Notes: a model not told the origin generated them from the letters alone. Counted from the stretch's first letter, positions 37,533-52,350 are shown. The stretch is 64,000 bases of DNA from Cyanoderma ruficeps (GCA_008694505.1 VZDJ01000101.1:1503957-1567956); one strand, 5' to 3'. Translations and numbers: made by a program.

Positions 37533-40369
37533 TCCCAAGCCACATAAATTCCCTATTCAAAAGCAAATTTATTGACTTCTTTAAAGTATTGGCTTCCAAT
37601 CAGGGCACCATAATATATTTTTTCTGATAGCTGTAAAGTATTGCAACTATTCTTTCTCCCTGTACACAATGAAGAAAAGAAAAGAAGAGAAAAGAAAATA
37701 AAAAAAACAAACACTTGTATGCTTGAATATCAGTCTTATTTTGCCTCTGATAACAAACAGGAAAATCCATATAAAATTAGTCTTTTTGTGATGTGCACCT
37801 GAGAAGCAGACAGCAGAATTTTTTAGCATAATAACCCACTGTTAGATTTCCACTTTCCATGCACCAGTGACAGGGAAGAGAAGAAACAACATCTGTGCTT
37901 TTTAAATAGCAGCAAACTTAGAAATCCCTTCTAGAAATAGGGGAAGCCAAGGTCCCAGAAGGACAGAGTAGAAAAGAGCTTGTCTGAGGCATTTTAACCA
38001 CTGATTTAGGTCTGGCTGTGTTAACAGCTGACTCTATTAAATAAGATGAAATGACCACCAGTATGGTCCTAGCCCATCACTGGTTAAGAGATTAAAGACA
38101 CTTGGATGTCTCTGGCTCTTCCGCCTGCAGGAGAGCTCCACTACCTTTAAAAGGGAGTATATACAGCTCATGCAAGTGGAAATGAGTAGAGAATGGTCAT
38201 ATTTAGCAATGAATTCATACAACCCACTGCCTGATGAATTGGAAATCAAGTTCAATTGAAGTGCAACCATTTTTGAATTCAGAAAACCGTCCTCAGAAAA
38301 AATCACTCATAAAGGATTTAAGCAGCAATCAAATAACAGGCTGTGGTTTGGCAAAACAAACAACACAGAGGAAACATACTGAAAAGCTATAATAACTGAT
38401 AAGATGGAGTCACTGGTAGGGTTTTTTTCCTCTCTTGTTTTTCCATTGCGTCTTCTGGACAAAGAAGGCGGAAAGCCCCAGCCAAGGAGTTCCCCTGTGT
38501 CATAGTTAGCTCAAGTGCTTTCCCCAAGTCCCACTGGTGTAAAGGAACATATTGGCAGGGAAGGGACATGGTTATACTGCTCTGGCAAACTCCATCTGGC
38601 ATATATGTCCCAGGGGTGATGCAGACAGCTGGCATTAGTTTTAATAGTTGGATTCAAATCTTTCTCTGGATCAATGTGTACAAATCAGACCTGTAACTCT
38701 GTTTATTGCTGAGCTCCTGCATGAGGCAGGCTTTGCCACAAATGGAAAACACAGAGATTTCTTTTTTGTTCATTTTTAAACCAAAAATGAAACACCAGTC
38801 ATTCAGCATCATCTTCCCATTTTTATTGTTCTTCTAGCAGAGAAAACTGAGTTTAAAGCCCTTTAAAGGGGATCTATCTCAATCTGTCCTAATCTGCTGA
38901 AAAAGAAAACCATTATAACCACAGCTCAATCCCTACAAACTCAGGATACTGAAGTCTCCTAAGAAAAAGATCAAGTCAGTTGAAATGAACCTCTTGTTCC
39001 ACTGGCAGTACTGAATACTGACAACAGACTGGATCAAATGCCCCTACAAGATCCTTCATTAAAAAAATCTAGCTGAAATTATACCTGAAGAATTGCATGC
39101 TACCTGAAAAATTTAAAAGAAGAAAAATATTTTTAAAAGCTAAAGCTGTTACTTCTTTCTTTTTCATAGATATCCTGAATGAGTACTTTAAAAATTAATT
39201 TAGTTAATTTATTTTAATTAATTTTATAATTTAAATACTTACCAACACTACAGCAAGGAGTCCAATAATATATATGAAAATAGGTGTTCATTACAGACTG
39301 TATCATAATTCAAGACTGTGGTGCAACACAGAAACATGGACAGCACAAATGGCTAAAAATGTTAATAATGATAGAAAAGGTGCCTATTATCTATTGCTGT
39401 GGAATTTTAGTAGCAGGAAGAAGTACATCAGCCAAAAGACTTCTTTCACAGCCCTACATCAGGGACTAATAAACTGCCACCCCAATACTGCAGACATTAG
39501 TCTTGAGAACAGTCCCATTGAAATTTAAAACCTCAAAAGTTCTTTTTGAATTATGCCTAAAAAGGTCTTTTTTTAAAAAAAACAACTTTGAAATCATTCC
39601 AATATCTAAAGCAATTGTAGGACAAAATTGCTGCTTCCATATGAGATTCATTGTAACAGAGGAGTATTCAAAAGCTGTCTTTTGAAGTTTTAAAAATGCC
39701 TTCATTTATGTAAAATTTGCCAATAGTATGAATAACCATACAGAATTGGATAGCAAAAACATTTTTTGAAATAAGTGTTGGGTTTCCCTTCATGCTGTTT
39801 TAAGTGTCTATTATTCTCTTAACAGTTGCATATCAGCACAGCAACAACTAAGCACTAATTCTAATTCTTTCATGACTCAGCTATTTAATCTGAAATCAGT
39901 GTCAAATGTTTATGTTCTAGTAAGAAATAAAGGTTTGCTTGAGCAGCTTTTATGTGGCATCATATCCAAATGTGGCAGTTCTATTACTTAACACTTAAAA
40001 ATATGATCAAAAGAGTAATTTGTCTTGAAAAAAACCCCAAAATACTCCCTCTTCTCCAATCCAATTCTTTCTTCTCTTATGGCTATGTGGGAAGCTGTTC
40101 AAGTTTGACTCTCTAAGGAAGCAAATAAAAGAATGAGATAGGTCTTTAGATCTGTCTGCTGTGGCAAGACAAATGGGACACAGATTTTAAATGGTGTGTT
40201 TTTTCCATTATCCATATACAAAATATTCTGGTTTATGTAACAGAACATTTTATCCCTCTCTGAGGCACTGCTTTGAGTGAGACACTTGAACTGCCTCTTA
40301 GCCACCATTATAGTACTTTTCTGATATATTCATCAGAACTTCATTGAACAAACTGAGATTGAAGGGGAG

Positions 40370-40387
40370 GTGTGTGTGTGTGTGTGT
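40370..40387. repeat. (GT)9 microsatellite
   Basis: Nine GT units, followed 19 bp later by a GA repeat at 40407-40420. Confidence 0.95.
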
Positions 40388-40406
40388 AAACCTTGAAAAC
40401 GGTGTG

Positions 40407-40420
40407 GAGAGAGAGAGAGA
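40407..40420. repeat. (GA)7 microsatellite
   Basis: Seven GA units, continuing imperfectly as AAGAATGAGAGA to about 40432. Confidence 0.9.
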
Positions 40421-41480
40421 AAGAATGAGAGATTGGCATAATGTGGCCAAAAGTGGAAAAAGAGGTATCTTTCATAAAAATGGTGTCCGGAAGGTATCAA
40501 ACTTAGCTAATGAGATTTCCTTCTTTGAATTTCAAAGGCATTTGAAGGAACCTTAACATTAGTTTATTTAATTAATATATATTCAAATAATCTCTATGCA
40601 TTTCCCAAAGTTTCTTAGTTTTTTCCCCAAGATATAAAAGTAATTTTGACAGGTCTAAGGTAGACATTGCAATGCAAGCAACTTAAATTGTAATAGTTGT
40701 GGTCAAAATTCCCTTGCTGGGAACATTTTCATTGACCTTGGTGAGCTTTGGCTGAACTCTAAAGGAGATTATTAAAGCCTTTTAATTCAAAATCTGACTA
40801 CAATGTGGAAGATTAAGACTTGTAAGGGACAAGTTTGTAGCTGCTGTAAAGTTTCATAGCTCTATTGACTTTGAGAGTGTTTAAATAATTTATACTAGCA
40901 GATGATTTGCCTTCAAAATTCACAAACAACTTTCATTCCCCTTCCATTAATCTTCCACACTGTACATACCACATTTTGGAGAGTAAATATGAATGAACGG
41001 TCAATGCTTTGACTTTTATTTTTTTATTATCAGCTCTTGGAAGATGAATAAGTTGTGTGCCCATTGATTTCCTGCTGTTCTGTATGTGGAGCGGATAATA
41101 AATCCATATCACATCAAGTGTTCTTTAGAAAAAGATGCACTCTGGATTTTAGAGCACATAATTAGGTCAAAAAGGCAGCCTGGGTAGCTGGTTTGCCTGG
41201 AATCAGAGAGTATCTGGAAACAAATTGAGTATAGCTTGTAGACCTTTTCATTGACACGATGACTGAGAATTTCAAATTTGTATATGCTTTAGTAAATCCA
41301 TAGGTAGTAAAGAAAGTAATTTGGGGATCTTTTTTTAGAGAGACAAAATTCAAAACTTTTGATTGCTATGAGTTCTTGACATAGGAAACAAAGAGCTCTT
41401 TTGTAACTCAACAGAGAAGAAAGATTTGAGTGTGCTGGTGGGGAAAGATTATGAAGTTGGGAACATGCAGGTTTTTACCG

Positions 41481-42100
41481 GAATCATAAAATAGCTTAGA
41501 TTTAAAAAGACCTATGGAGGTCACCTGGTTTGACTCTCTGCTCAAAGCAGGGCCACTGTTAGATTTAGATCTTACTTTGAATTTAGATCATGTTACTGAG
41601 GGTAATATGGTGTCAGGTTTTAAATATCATCAGAGAAGAATCCTCTCCCAGATTCCCTGGGCAGTCTTCAACGGGCTTGACCTTTGTTACTGTAAAAGGA
41701 TCAAAAAAATGGTTTTCACAGAATTTAAGTGAAATATCAATTATTATAACTCATGCCCTTTTGTTTTGCATCTTTCAGAAGAGCCTGGTTCCACCTTTCC
41801 TTCTATCAGCTTTTCCATAAACCTCATGTACTTCATCCCCTTTATCATTTTGGTGGCCATCCTCCAGACTTGCTCTACCATGTCAACATCCTTCATGTAT
41901 TGGGGGCCCAAAACAGGGCACCTTTCTCCACATGAAGTCTTATGAGCACCAGCATGAGGGACATGGTCACTTTACTTGAATGACTGCAAATAACTTGGTG
42001 ATGGAGTTTAGCCTTCATCGTTGCAACAGCCCAGAGTTGACTCAAGCAGCACATTGCTGACCATCCTCAAAAATAACTCAGGGCCAATCTTTTATGTATC
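41481..42100 (-). mobile_element. Old CR1 LINE copy, minus strand
   Basis: The left end 'ggaatcataaaatagctta' is a decayed reverse-complemented CR1 tail, followed by 'gacctatggaggtcacctgg'. After a poorly matching middle part (about 41600-41770), the copy shows 'ttcagaagagcctggttcca' (near 41775-41794), 'ggtggccatcctccagact' and 'tgctctaccatgtcaacatc' (near 41850-41890). It continues with 'tgtattgggggcccaaaac', then 'gaagtcttatgagcaccag'. All are familiar from inverted CR1 reverse-transcriptase/3' regions. Weak similarity continues through 'cagcacattgctgaccatc' to about 42100, where the boundary is uncertain. It is more diverged than the other copies, hence probably older. Confidence 0.88.
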
Positions 42101-42610
42101 AGGGACTGAATTTTAGAATGTCCCTTCCTGGTTCATTAGATATGCCTGAGTAAATATCATCCCAGGCTCCAGCTTGCCTTCTAGTCAGACTTTTTGCTTG
42201 TGGAGGAGCTGTTGCTCCAAAGGAAGAGTGAAAAGATGTCTGTTATGGAGTTTACTTAATTGCTGTTTTAGGTCTTGTTGAGAAAGTTAAAAAAAAGATG
42301 GGTGTTGAAATGCCTTTGAGATATACCTACATTTTAAAGAATGTGGAAGGTTAGACATTAAAACAACCATGGATTATTAATTGTGCAATAAATTGCTTTC
42401 TTATCCACTATATGGGTCATGAGGTTTCTCAAAGGGATAGGGAAAAGGAAGTGTATTGTCAGTAACACATTCAGGATACTCATACAGGCACTGGAACTTA
42501 GATGAGCATGGATATTAATAAAGAAACAAATTGGAAATACAGATTGCACCACACAACATGCCACATAAGGCCAAGTAATTAAAAGATTTTTTAATTTCTC
42601 TTAAGTATTC

Positions 42611-42630
42611 ACATTGAGTTACATTGAGTT
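42611..42630. repeat. Two-copy tandem duplication, 10-bp unit
   Basis: ACATTGAGTT is repeated exactly twice in contact. Confidence 0.85.
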
Positions 42631-44801
42631 CTTCCACCTCTGCTTGGTGAGATAAAAACATTTCTCTCAGATGAGAGTGCTGCTTCTGTTATCTGTGCCT
42701 TTGTCACCTTGAGACAAGGCTGCCAAAACACAGCCTGTGTGAAATCATGTATTTGTGAGATCATTTTGAAGCTAAAGCAAGTTATGAAGGCCATTTCCTG
42801 AATATTATGGGGTAAATCCTAATGTGAACACACAATTATAACAATTCAAAAAATACACTGGCTGTTAATTTAGGAGACGCATTTGACCTTCTAATGTCTT
42901 TATTATTTAGATCTAGTCAAACTGTCTTTTCTTCTATAACTAGTGAGTAGATCTAGGACAGTGTGAGTCAGTTAAAACTGAGCTATATGTCACCAGCATT
43001 TGTATTCAGAACTGCTCAGTCTTGGACTCACAATTCAGTTTTGGTTTCTTATCCCACAAGATTATGCAGTTTTTTTAAAATGTGGAAATATGATCAAAGA
43101 CATAATTTATGGCAGACGTAGAAAATTTTTTACCAAGCCAATCAGTTCAATGTGGAGATGACCTATCTTATTGCCTTCTAAATTTTTAAAAATACTTAAT
43201 TTCTTTAAAAAAAATCTTTCTTTATAAATCTTTAAACTTTGCTAGATTCTAAATGACAATGAGAGTGATCTAGTCAAGTCAAAAATTCCTCTGGTTTACA
43301 CACAAATGTTTAAAAACCTATGGCTTGTAGACCTGCATGTTAGATGTTAGTGTTAGTCAACAGTGGAACGCAGGGTGAAATTCACAATATTCTTTGAAGG
43401 TCATTGAAGTTCTCATTTTAGGTCTGAAACCATCTTGTTCAAGAGGCTTTAGACTGGCTTTATAGAGGAGGTTGTTTCTAAAATGCAAACTTTTGCACTA
43501 AGATACTTGTAACATGAAATGGCATACTTAGGAAATGCATTGTGTGCATCATCTCTCTAATGTGTCCCAGCCATCTGAGCTATGATAAATATCAGCAGAA
43601 GGCTATTAACAATATTATTTTCTTTGCTGGAGTATTTTAGTATTACTAGAATCACTTTTGGCTCTCCATGCATAGAGGTCACTGTCACAGAAGAGTCTCA
43701 GAGAACAAGGACCCCTCCTGACTGCTCCCAGCAGGCAGCTGCTCAAAGGACAGGGAAAAGAATGGAAAGTAAAGTACTTTGACTCCAACAGGCTACTCTT
43801 TACACTGATATAAATTATTAAAGCTGGAGGTGGCCCTTGAGAATTGGAAGACTAAACTGGGTTTTTGAAAGCTCCCATTCTTTCACTTCCCACAGAAGAA
43901 AGAGGAGATATCAATGAATCTCATTACCATCACCAGCAAAAAATTTTACTGCATTAGTCTTCACCTGGACAGCTTTTAGAAATACAACCACATTGCAGAA
44001 AATGGTATAAAAATAGTTGCTGCAGTAGCTAAAAGCAAGCTTTCATAAGAAAGCACAGATCTAGCCTATTTCACAAACTTTCTAACCTCAAGACAATGTT
44101 GCTACATTATATGACAATTTTAAACAGAATTACTTACCTTGTAAGTCTTTTGTTCCTTGTTTTACTGTGTGATCCCTCTCAATGCAAGTACACAGCAATT
44201 AAGCATCAGCATTTTCCATTCTGCTTATCTGACAACAACACACCTGGTCTAAAATCTGTAAACCCAGTCACCCGCCCACCCCACTGTCTCGCCTGAGCTG
44301 AGTCACAAGAATTCAAACTTGTCTTTTTGTTGCATCAGCGGTGGATGGACTACATGGATGGAAACAAGCAGCTGCTGATTTGTCACTGACCCCAGGGAGA
44401 CTACAGAGAAATTTGATTCAGTCCCTATAGTCTCCTGACTCTGAAACCTTGTTAAAGGTTTGCACAGATGCATATTAAATAATCTCTAGGGCAGGGCATG
44501 TGTTTGTAAGATCATTTTCGAGATGTTCCAAGCTTTGGCCAAAGATAAATATACTGGGGAGGTCCGTTCTTTAACTTCAAATTAGTAATTAGTGGTGTTT
44601 ATAAACACTCTGGGCATGGTCTCCTTTAAAACAGTAGAAGGGAAAGCCAGGAAAACAGAAACTGACTAGGCTGAACACAATAGCTATGGCACTCTAGGTT
44701 TTATAATACTGGGGATCTTTGAGCCCTCATTAAAATGTGTGGATATTAAGATTCTCTAGAGCAAGGTCCAGGACTTGGGTGTTTTGTTGCTTATTTTTGC
44801 A

Positions 44802-44820
44802 CCCTACCCCCCCAACCCCC
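44802..44820 (-). other. Potential G-quadruplex motif on the minus strand
   Basis: The plus strand reads CCCTACCCCCCCAACCCCC. The minus strand therefore has four runs of at least three G with loops of one to two bases, if the run of seven is split. This fits the usual G3N1-7 pattern. No promoter or gene is nearby. Confidence 0.6.
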
Positions 44821-47330
44821 TTTGCTTGGCTTTTATTTATTTGGTTGTGGTTTTGTTTGGTTGGTTTGATAATTCTATTTTACAGTGTGGGACGTTTTGG
44901 TAGTAAGCGCATATTCTGTTAATAGGCAAACTATTTCCAATAACATTGTAAAATACAAAACTTCTTCTTTTAATCTTTTCCAAGCTGCTTTCAACATAAT
45001 TTCAAATGAAATAAGGAACTGCTTTCTCCTGGTAGGTACTGTTACATAGAACAGCACCAGTAATATTTGACCCCTTAATGTATGCCTTCCTCAGTACTCT
45101 CTGGTTTGATGCTTTTCTCAGCTGTGAGGTTTTGTCTTATCCAACAGACCTCACAACACCTAAAATTCAATATACCTAGAAAAACATGCTAACAAGTAGA
45201 GCTGTTGGAGTGTAGAATCCAACAAAATTTATTTCAAGTAACAGTCTCAGATATAGTTTGAAACTGCTAATTATCTAACGTGGAAAACTTTGAACATTGT
45301 TTTACTGCTAAATATGACTGGATAATCCAACTGTGTTTAAAGACCAATAGGGTAAAACTCTTCCTGTGATTTGGGGAGGACAGGTGGCTAGAGGCAATTG
45401 CAAGTACAAAACTTTACAAACCCCAGAATACTTAAAAGTTTTGGATTTCCATTCCCTTAATGTTTTGATCAGAGTAATAGAGATCACTATTCATAGAGAG
45501 CACCAACTGTTGTTCATGGTCTTAGTAGAAATCAAGGACCAACAGCAATCTCTGCAATGCTCTGTTTGCTCCACTCTTTCACAGGAAAAACAGTGCAATT
45601 TGCTTCAGTATTAGTGATTCCTTATCGTAGCTATTTTATTTCTTATATTCCAAGTAAAACCTGCTTTCTATGAGTATGCCACAAATTCAGAATTCCAACA
45701 GTTGCAGAAAAGACTGTGTAATTGTAATTGCAGGTATCTTGTAGAAATTAACTGCCAAAGAAATCATTGGGTAATTTTCCAGATATAACTAGAAAACTGA
45801 AATGTATGCTCTGAGCCACAGACTGCATTTTGACCATGCAGTGGATTTTAAATAAAAGATTAAAAGTTTAATATTCTTTTATCTGTGTTCCTGTCAGAGG
45901 AGAAGAATGTTGTAGAAGAATGGAAGAGGACAGAATTCTTCCTTTAGTCAATACTTGCCAAAAAATGAGATAATGCAGTACTAATCAGACAGCAAAATAT
46001 GGTTTACCTTTTTACAAACTAAAATAAATGCTTATTGCTTTAGGCTATAGGTAATATAATTTAAATCTCATTTGTATATTGTAAATTAAATAAGTTCTAA
46101 CAAGTGAACAGGATGAAGAGGAAAGTCAGATATTTCCTTATGGGATTTACCTTATTTTTCTGCTCTATTTTCCTCTGTTAGTCCTTGTGATATAACCACA
46201 GCATAGAACAATCTGTCTTTCACGTGCCACTGTGAATTTTTACATTTTCATTTAATTTCATGATTAATGTTAATCTTTGTTATGAGTTTGATTTACAGGT
46301 AGTGGTAGCGTAAATACAGATTGCTAATGAGTATACAACTGACAAATACATTAAAAAAGGCATTCCAGTTTTGCTTCCTTGCCTGTTTTTCCTAAGAACA
46401 ATGATTGTAAAGTTGAAAGAAAATTTTTTAAAAAAGTATACCTCCAATGAGATGTCCCAAACAGTTATCTTTCAGATGATGAAAGAAGTTTTCTGCTGCC
46501 ACCAATACATTGTCTCAACTTATTATTCTGACTTGTACTTTATGTTATCAGAGATATCAAGATATTATAGAAATGACTTTAGAGATTAGGCTGAAAAAAA
46601 GGAGTGGGAGAACTTTGTGAGATTTTGATGTCGTTGGACTTTGACTGCATCTACAATAAATTAATTACATGGTCCAATATGGATCTAAAGTCTAAAAAAC
46701 CCTTGATATAAATTACTTGCATCTCATCTCTGGAGAATGAGATGTGAATCTGATTCACAAGAAAAAGAGGTTGAGTGATTTTCTTGTGAAACATATTACA
46801 GGCCACCTGAGCTTGGATCTGTATTCTTTTAGACAGTCCCACATGGAAGCAGATATCTTTGATACTAGACAGGAAAAGTGGTGTTGCAGGTATTCCAAAG
46901 GAAAAATAATTCAGAGTTCGGGATTACTCTGTCCCAGTAATGCTTAGCAAGCATATACAAGCACCACAAAATTTCACACCAATGCATCCAATTCAAAATA
47001 TGTCTAGCTTGTTTGATGGGATCAGCTTGATTAAGGGAGACACAAGTTTCCAATTCTAATTCTGGTGTCTTGGAGGAATGCAATTCACTTCATTTACATA
47101 TTCACAGATATCCACATATGTGTGACAAAGCAAATGAACATTTATTCTATGCCCTCAATTTAAAATGGACAATTTATAAAATTATGTAAATGATACCTAA
47201 ACTAATTTTATCTAGATTTTTTTAAATCTGACATGAATTTAGAAAGAATTAATTTTTAAATATTATATTTTCAAAGAATTTATTTTATACCCTTCAAAAG
47301 TAAGCAGAAATATCTAAATGTGCTTATATA

Positions 47331-47352
47331 TTTATTATGACTTTATTATGAC
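47331..47352. repeat. Two-copy tandem duplication, 11-bp unit
   Basis: TTTATTATGAC is repeated exactly twice in contact. Confidence 0.85.
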
Positions 47353-50300
47353 TTTAAAGGAAAACCATATATTTTTAAAACATCATGTGATGAACTTCAT
47401 TAAAACATTTTCATTTTTATAGGCCCCACTGTTCTGTAAGAACAAAATTAAAAAACCCACATTCTTCTGTTATCTCACAGACTGACATTATAGTAGTCAA
47501 TATATTTGTGACAACATTACACTCTTTGGCCTTCCAAGAACTATCCTAGAAAATTTACTAGTATCCAAGAAATATAGTAAATTTCTCTTTTTTATAAGTC
47601 CAGCTTTTGCTTGTCAATTATATTACATACACACTTAATAACTTTTTTTTTTCTAAGAGAGAGAGGCTTTTGTTTTCTTCCTATCCCTGTGTACAGTGTC
47701 TCTGTGGTCTTTGCTTTGCTCCTACATTTTGTTCATGGCAATCCAATCTATTTTTCCCCTTTCCCGAATTTTTCTGCTTATCTGGCAGTCATTAATCAGC
47801 CTTGGGTTTAGCCATACTGGTCCCTTTCTCTATTTCACTACAAGTGGAACAATTTGAATCTCTACATTTAAAATTATTTGTTGAAAACCACCTGTTTCAC
47901 CTGTCTGCTTTCCCCTTAAGCTTACTTCTCAAATCCCAGTTTTTGCTCACTGCCTGCTCATTTGTTGCTTGTTATTCTGCTCTCTGGGCTCTTTTCTGAA
48001 GAGCTGTGAACTCTGTCAATTTGCTGTCATTTTCATTCATGTTGTCTTCAGCCCTCATAGTACCAGTGAATATTTTTCTGTTAGCTGGAATCAATCCAGA
48101 AAAACTTCTCCCTCAAATATTTTCTTGAAGTTTTGTACTGAAGTCTTCTCACAGACACATTCTTAGAAACTGCTGGACATCAGATGCCTGCAGCACTCTC
48201 TACCCACAGTCAAAACCTTCAGTTGCCAGTGGGTAATTCTGTCACATATTATAAAAAATACTCTCAAAAAGTTTTATCCATTTGGTCTGTATTGGGTCTA
48301 CACTCCTCTAGGGATCTAAGTCTGGAGTCAAAATGTGATGTACTAGACAAGGGATATATCCCTTGTTCCACTGCCTGTACTTAGAGAAACTAATCTTTTA
48401 TTATAATATTTATGCAATTTGAATTAAAAGAGGTAATTGGTATATCTCTCTTGTATAAATGACATCATATTTTGTTCTTTTAATGTGTCTTCTAGCTCTT
48501 TTTCTTTATTCCTGTATTATCTGCCCTAGTATATTTTTATTTATCGTTGATTTTCAGTAGACTAAAACATTATCATCCTTCATACTCCTCTTATGAATGC
48601 ATTCTCATTAGTTTTTCCTTTCGTGCATTTGGTTTTTACCTTAAGTTTCCATTCCTCAGGCCTCTCTGTCCTTTAACCTGCAAACTTCTTCTCACAAGCT
48701 TTATAAAAATGGGTTTTTTTCTTTTTCTTCCCTGCCCTGCTGCTCTTGGGACATCAACTCAGAGAAGGCAAAATGAAGTCCCCTGAGTAGCATCCTCTGT
48801 GCAGCCACACACCTGTTTCCAGCACACATCCAGTCTGCAGGTGTCTACTAATATTGCTAGAATACATATTGGCTTTCACATATTTTTGACAGATCTAAGT
48901 TTTTATTCCCTCTTTATGTGGAAGCTCATCACTTTCCCTTACAGGTTACCTCCATTAGTTAACTTTTCTCAGAAAACACTTTAGTTTTCTGCTCTGCTGC
49001 AATATTTGATTTCTGAGACAAGATAAAATGCAATCCCTTATAGTTTGATTGTAATATATTCCCCAGTTGGAATGCTCTCATATTTTTACACACCAGACAA
49101 CCATTTCAGCCACTTTTACATCATTTTATGACCTTTAAATTGTATTTGTGGTTTTTTGGCATTCTCACAGTCTTCTGAACTCTGAGATAATCCAAACAAT
49201 ACACTTTATCGGAAGAGCCAAAGTCAACTGAGTAGTCATCAGATCATCGATAAAAAAATAATTAGTTTACTAGGCTTAGTATTGATTGTTTGAAATGCCA
49301 AAGTATATGCACATTCTAAAACTAACACATACTGTATGGTCATCATAAATTATGAATGACAACTCCCAAAAAAGTTGCAAAGCTTTGGTGTTTTTAGTGT
49401 GATTTATCCATCACCAAGACATCAGCAATAACTACCACTTCAAAGATTTTTTTATATATATATAAAGTGTAGACCAAATTCTGAAGTCTTGTATTGGTTT
49501 GAAGGACAAATACTGAGTTCAGAAGCTGGTTCATCAGTACATTTGTGACGTTAGGTACAGTATACCTGTGAGATTTGTTGTGTCACTTAACATTTTTAGA
49601 CAATTAAATATTAAGTTATGTGTGAAATTCTGGAGTGGATATAATGAATGATCAGAACCAGGAAAGTCTCTAAGATTTCTTAATTCTGTAGATATTCTTA
49701 CTTGTATTCTTAATTTTAAGAGTGCTGTGAGTTTTGGGGTTTTTTTTTAACTTTGTTCATTGTTTGTTTCTTTAATTGCATCTATATTTTAAAATATTTG
49801 CAAAGACCAAGGACATCAACCAGTTTGGATTAGTAAATCTGAACATGCATTTGCTTCAAATTAAATTTTTTGCCTGTAAAAAATGACATCTTTCTCTATG
49901 TGGGTCTTTATCTTGCGACAACTTTGAAAATTCAGATATCAGAGTATCTGGCAAATCACAGGGTATTTTTCATTAGAATCTTATTCCAGCCCCACTGCTG
50001 GCAAAGTGAGCAGTAGACTCTACTATGCCTTTCTCAACAACTGTGTGCAGAGCAGTAATTGACACCAGGAAAAGGCCACCTCCCTGAATTAAATGCAGAA
50101 GAAACAGACTAAGGACTTCTTGAAGATGGATCTTAATCATAGAAAGGCTTAATGTCATCTGGCATAGCAGAGTCTTGTTGCAGATCTTGTAATGGGTAAC
50201 GTAAAATGGACTCATTTGTAAGTAGCATTTTTTTCTCTGTACTACTGCAAGAAGTATTAAACTAAAATTGAATAAATAATATGAAATTTACTGTTATATT

Positions 50301-51420
50301 CTCCAATTTTCAATCCTGTTTTAATGTCTTCTTCTTTGATTACTTTATTTTTTCTATGCAGAACTCCTTTTGGCTTTCAGTTTAAAATAATAAGGATCAA
50401 CTTGTGTTAAAGTTGTAAACATCACACTTTTTCTCAGTCTTCAAGAGTAAATAAATTATTGAGATAATATAAATTATTATCTCTATGGTGGTGTAGCTTT
50501 CTAGTTTACTCTTATTTCTTACTAAAACTCAGTAGGCAATTTCAAATCAGTCTTCTCTTTAACCTTCATTCTCTTCTCTCTTTCATACATGTGCAATGAC
50601 ACGTTGACATAAGATATATATATAATACATGTAAATCTTTTCTTGTACTTAGCTATTGCTGTTAAATTTTCTGCTTCAATCTAATTGACATTCAAAAGAG
50701 CAGTCTAAAAAGATATGCTAAACACAGCATGAATCAGCTTTTAAAAGTGTTCACTGTACCCAAAACAATAACTGCTGTATATCATGCTGGGGGCTGAAAG
50801 TGACAAATACTTTGTTATTGTTCTTTTTGTAGGCTCCGAATAATTAGCAGTTGATTAGACTTAAAAAGGAAAGTTCAAAGATTTCTTTCAGATACAGATA
50901 AGAAAATAAAATTAAAGGAATATAGTATAATTCAAAAGGCCCTCTAGAAACTATAGCTGTTACCTTGAACTTTGCATAAGGCTGGTCCTGCATTAAGAAG
51001 AGCCCAATAAGATTAGACAGCAAAAAAAAAAAAAATGTATCCAGCCTTTTATATAGTGACACACACTCAGACTTCAGTATATACTTTTACAGTATAAAAT
51101 GTTAAATTAGAGACAATATACCAGTACTCTTTGGTTGTGCAGATTAACTAGGAATACACTTTTGCTGGCAAGGAATCACAATGACTGCAGTTGACTTCAA
51201 CAACCCTATTGCAGCAACTAAGAAGAAGGCATGTTACTATTCTGCAACACTGAAAGTAACTTTTCTCTTCAAATATACCACGAAGAACTTTGTAAAAGCA
51301 ACAGTGACATACACATGCATTGAGGGACTAACCTTCAAAATTTATGCATAGGCATTAGAAACAAGAGCATTTCTTAGAAGGAATGTTCTTGCATTGCATT
51401 GATTAATGCCTTAGGACATA

Positions 51421-51441
51421 TAATAATAATAATAATAATAA
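51421..51441. repeat. (TAA)7 microsatellite
   Basis: Seven uninterrupted TAA units. It is simple sequence, probably length-polymorphic. Confidence 0.95.
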
Positions 51442-52350
51442 TTAAGTCACTGGAACAATTTGTTGCTTTAAGGGTAAAATTCAAATGTTGAATTTAGTCA
51501 GAACAATATGACAATCCTAAGCAAAAGTGGATTTTTTCTGAAAGATATAAGCTGACAGAGGGATGTTAAATGAGCAATTCTTCACTACAAAAATTGTGCT
51601 TATCTCAGTATAAATCCTACTAGAAATAATACTATAGAATATACAACTGGATTTGAAACTGATTGTTTTTTCTTACTACACAATGCAATATTACCATACA
51701 AAAATACAATGTAAGTTCAGATTCCTTTTTGTAAATTCAGCAAAAATGTCTACACTTCCAATATTTCAACAAGCTACACATTTTTAAAATCTTATTTTAT
51801 GTATAATTAGTCTTATATAAGGCAATAACTCTGTAGGATAAGTAAACCATAAGCAATCTAATTTTAACAAAACCTTCAAAGGGGAGAAATAGTAAATCAG
51901 TGACTATGGCCAGCTATTGTTTTTCAAATGCACAATCCACTTTTCCCAAGCTTGAAAACAAATGTGAAATATCAGCCACATAAATAATGATCACAACCTT
52001 TTGCTGTTGAGGCTGCCAACACGAAGCTAAATACTAAGAAGAAAAGAGCACTTCATTAATCACTAATGCAAGATTATATCTGACATGGAGTTACATGTAT
52101 CCTCTGGTATATGCATTTGTTTTGTTTTGGTTGAAATGAAGTAATCTAAAGACCTGGACAGAGGTTATGGTTCCAGATGCTTAGGAATATATGAAAAAAA
52201 AAAAAAAACCAACATTAGAGCAATAGTGAAGAAAAGGCCAACATTTATACTAAAAAATGTTATTGAGGGGAAAGGAGAATTCCCAGTGTTGGTCTCTGCA
52301 AATTACTCCTATTTTTAGCACAACAAACCATATAAAAGCTGACAGAGCAT

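Larger units (their letters stand above)
25251..41480. other. Long gene-free stretch between CR1 copies
   Basis: Apart from the exon-like minus-strand frame at 29802-30101 and the palindrome at 37460-37532 (both listed separately), I see no supported gene or transposon here. It contains a G9 run (26320-26328), two-copy duplications at 30867-30911 and 31866-31895, an AC repeat (34752-34774), an AAATAAA-rich run (35467-35568), a TA repeat (37336-37351) and GT and GA repeats (40370-40387 and 40407-40420). The open frames at 26837-27187 (plus, 116 codons) and 30759-31028 (minus, 89 codons) are unassigned and probably fortuitous. Confidence 0.6.
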
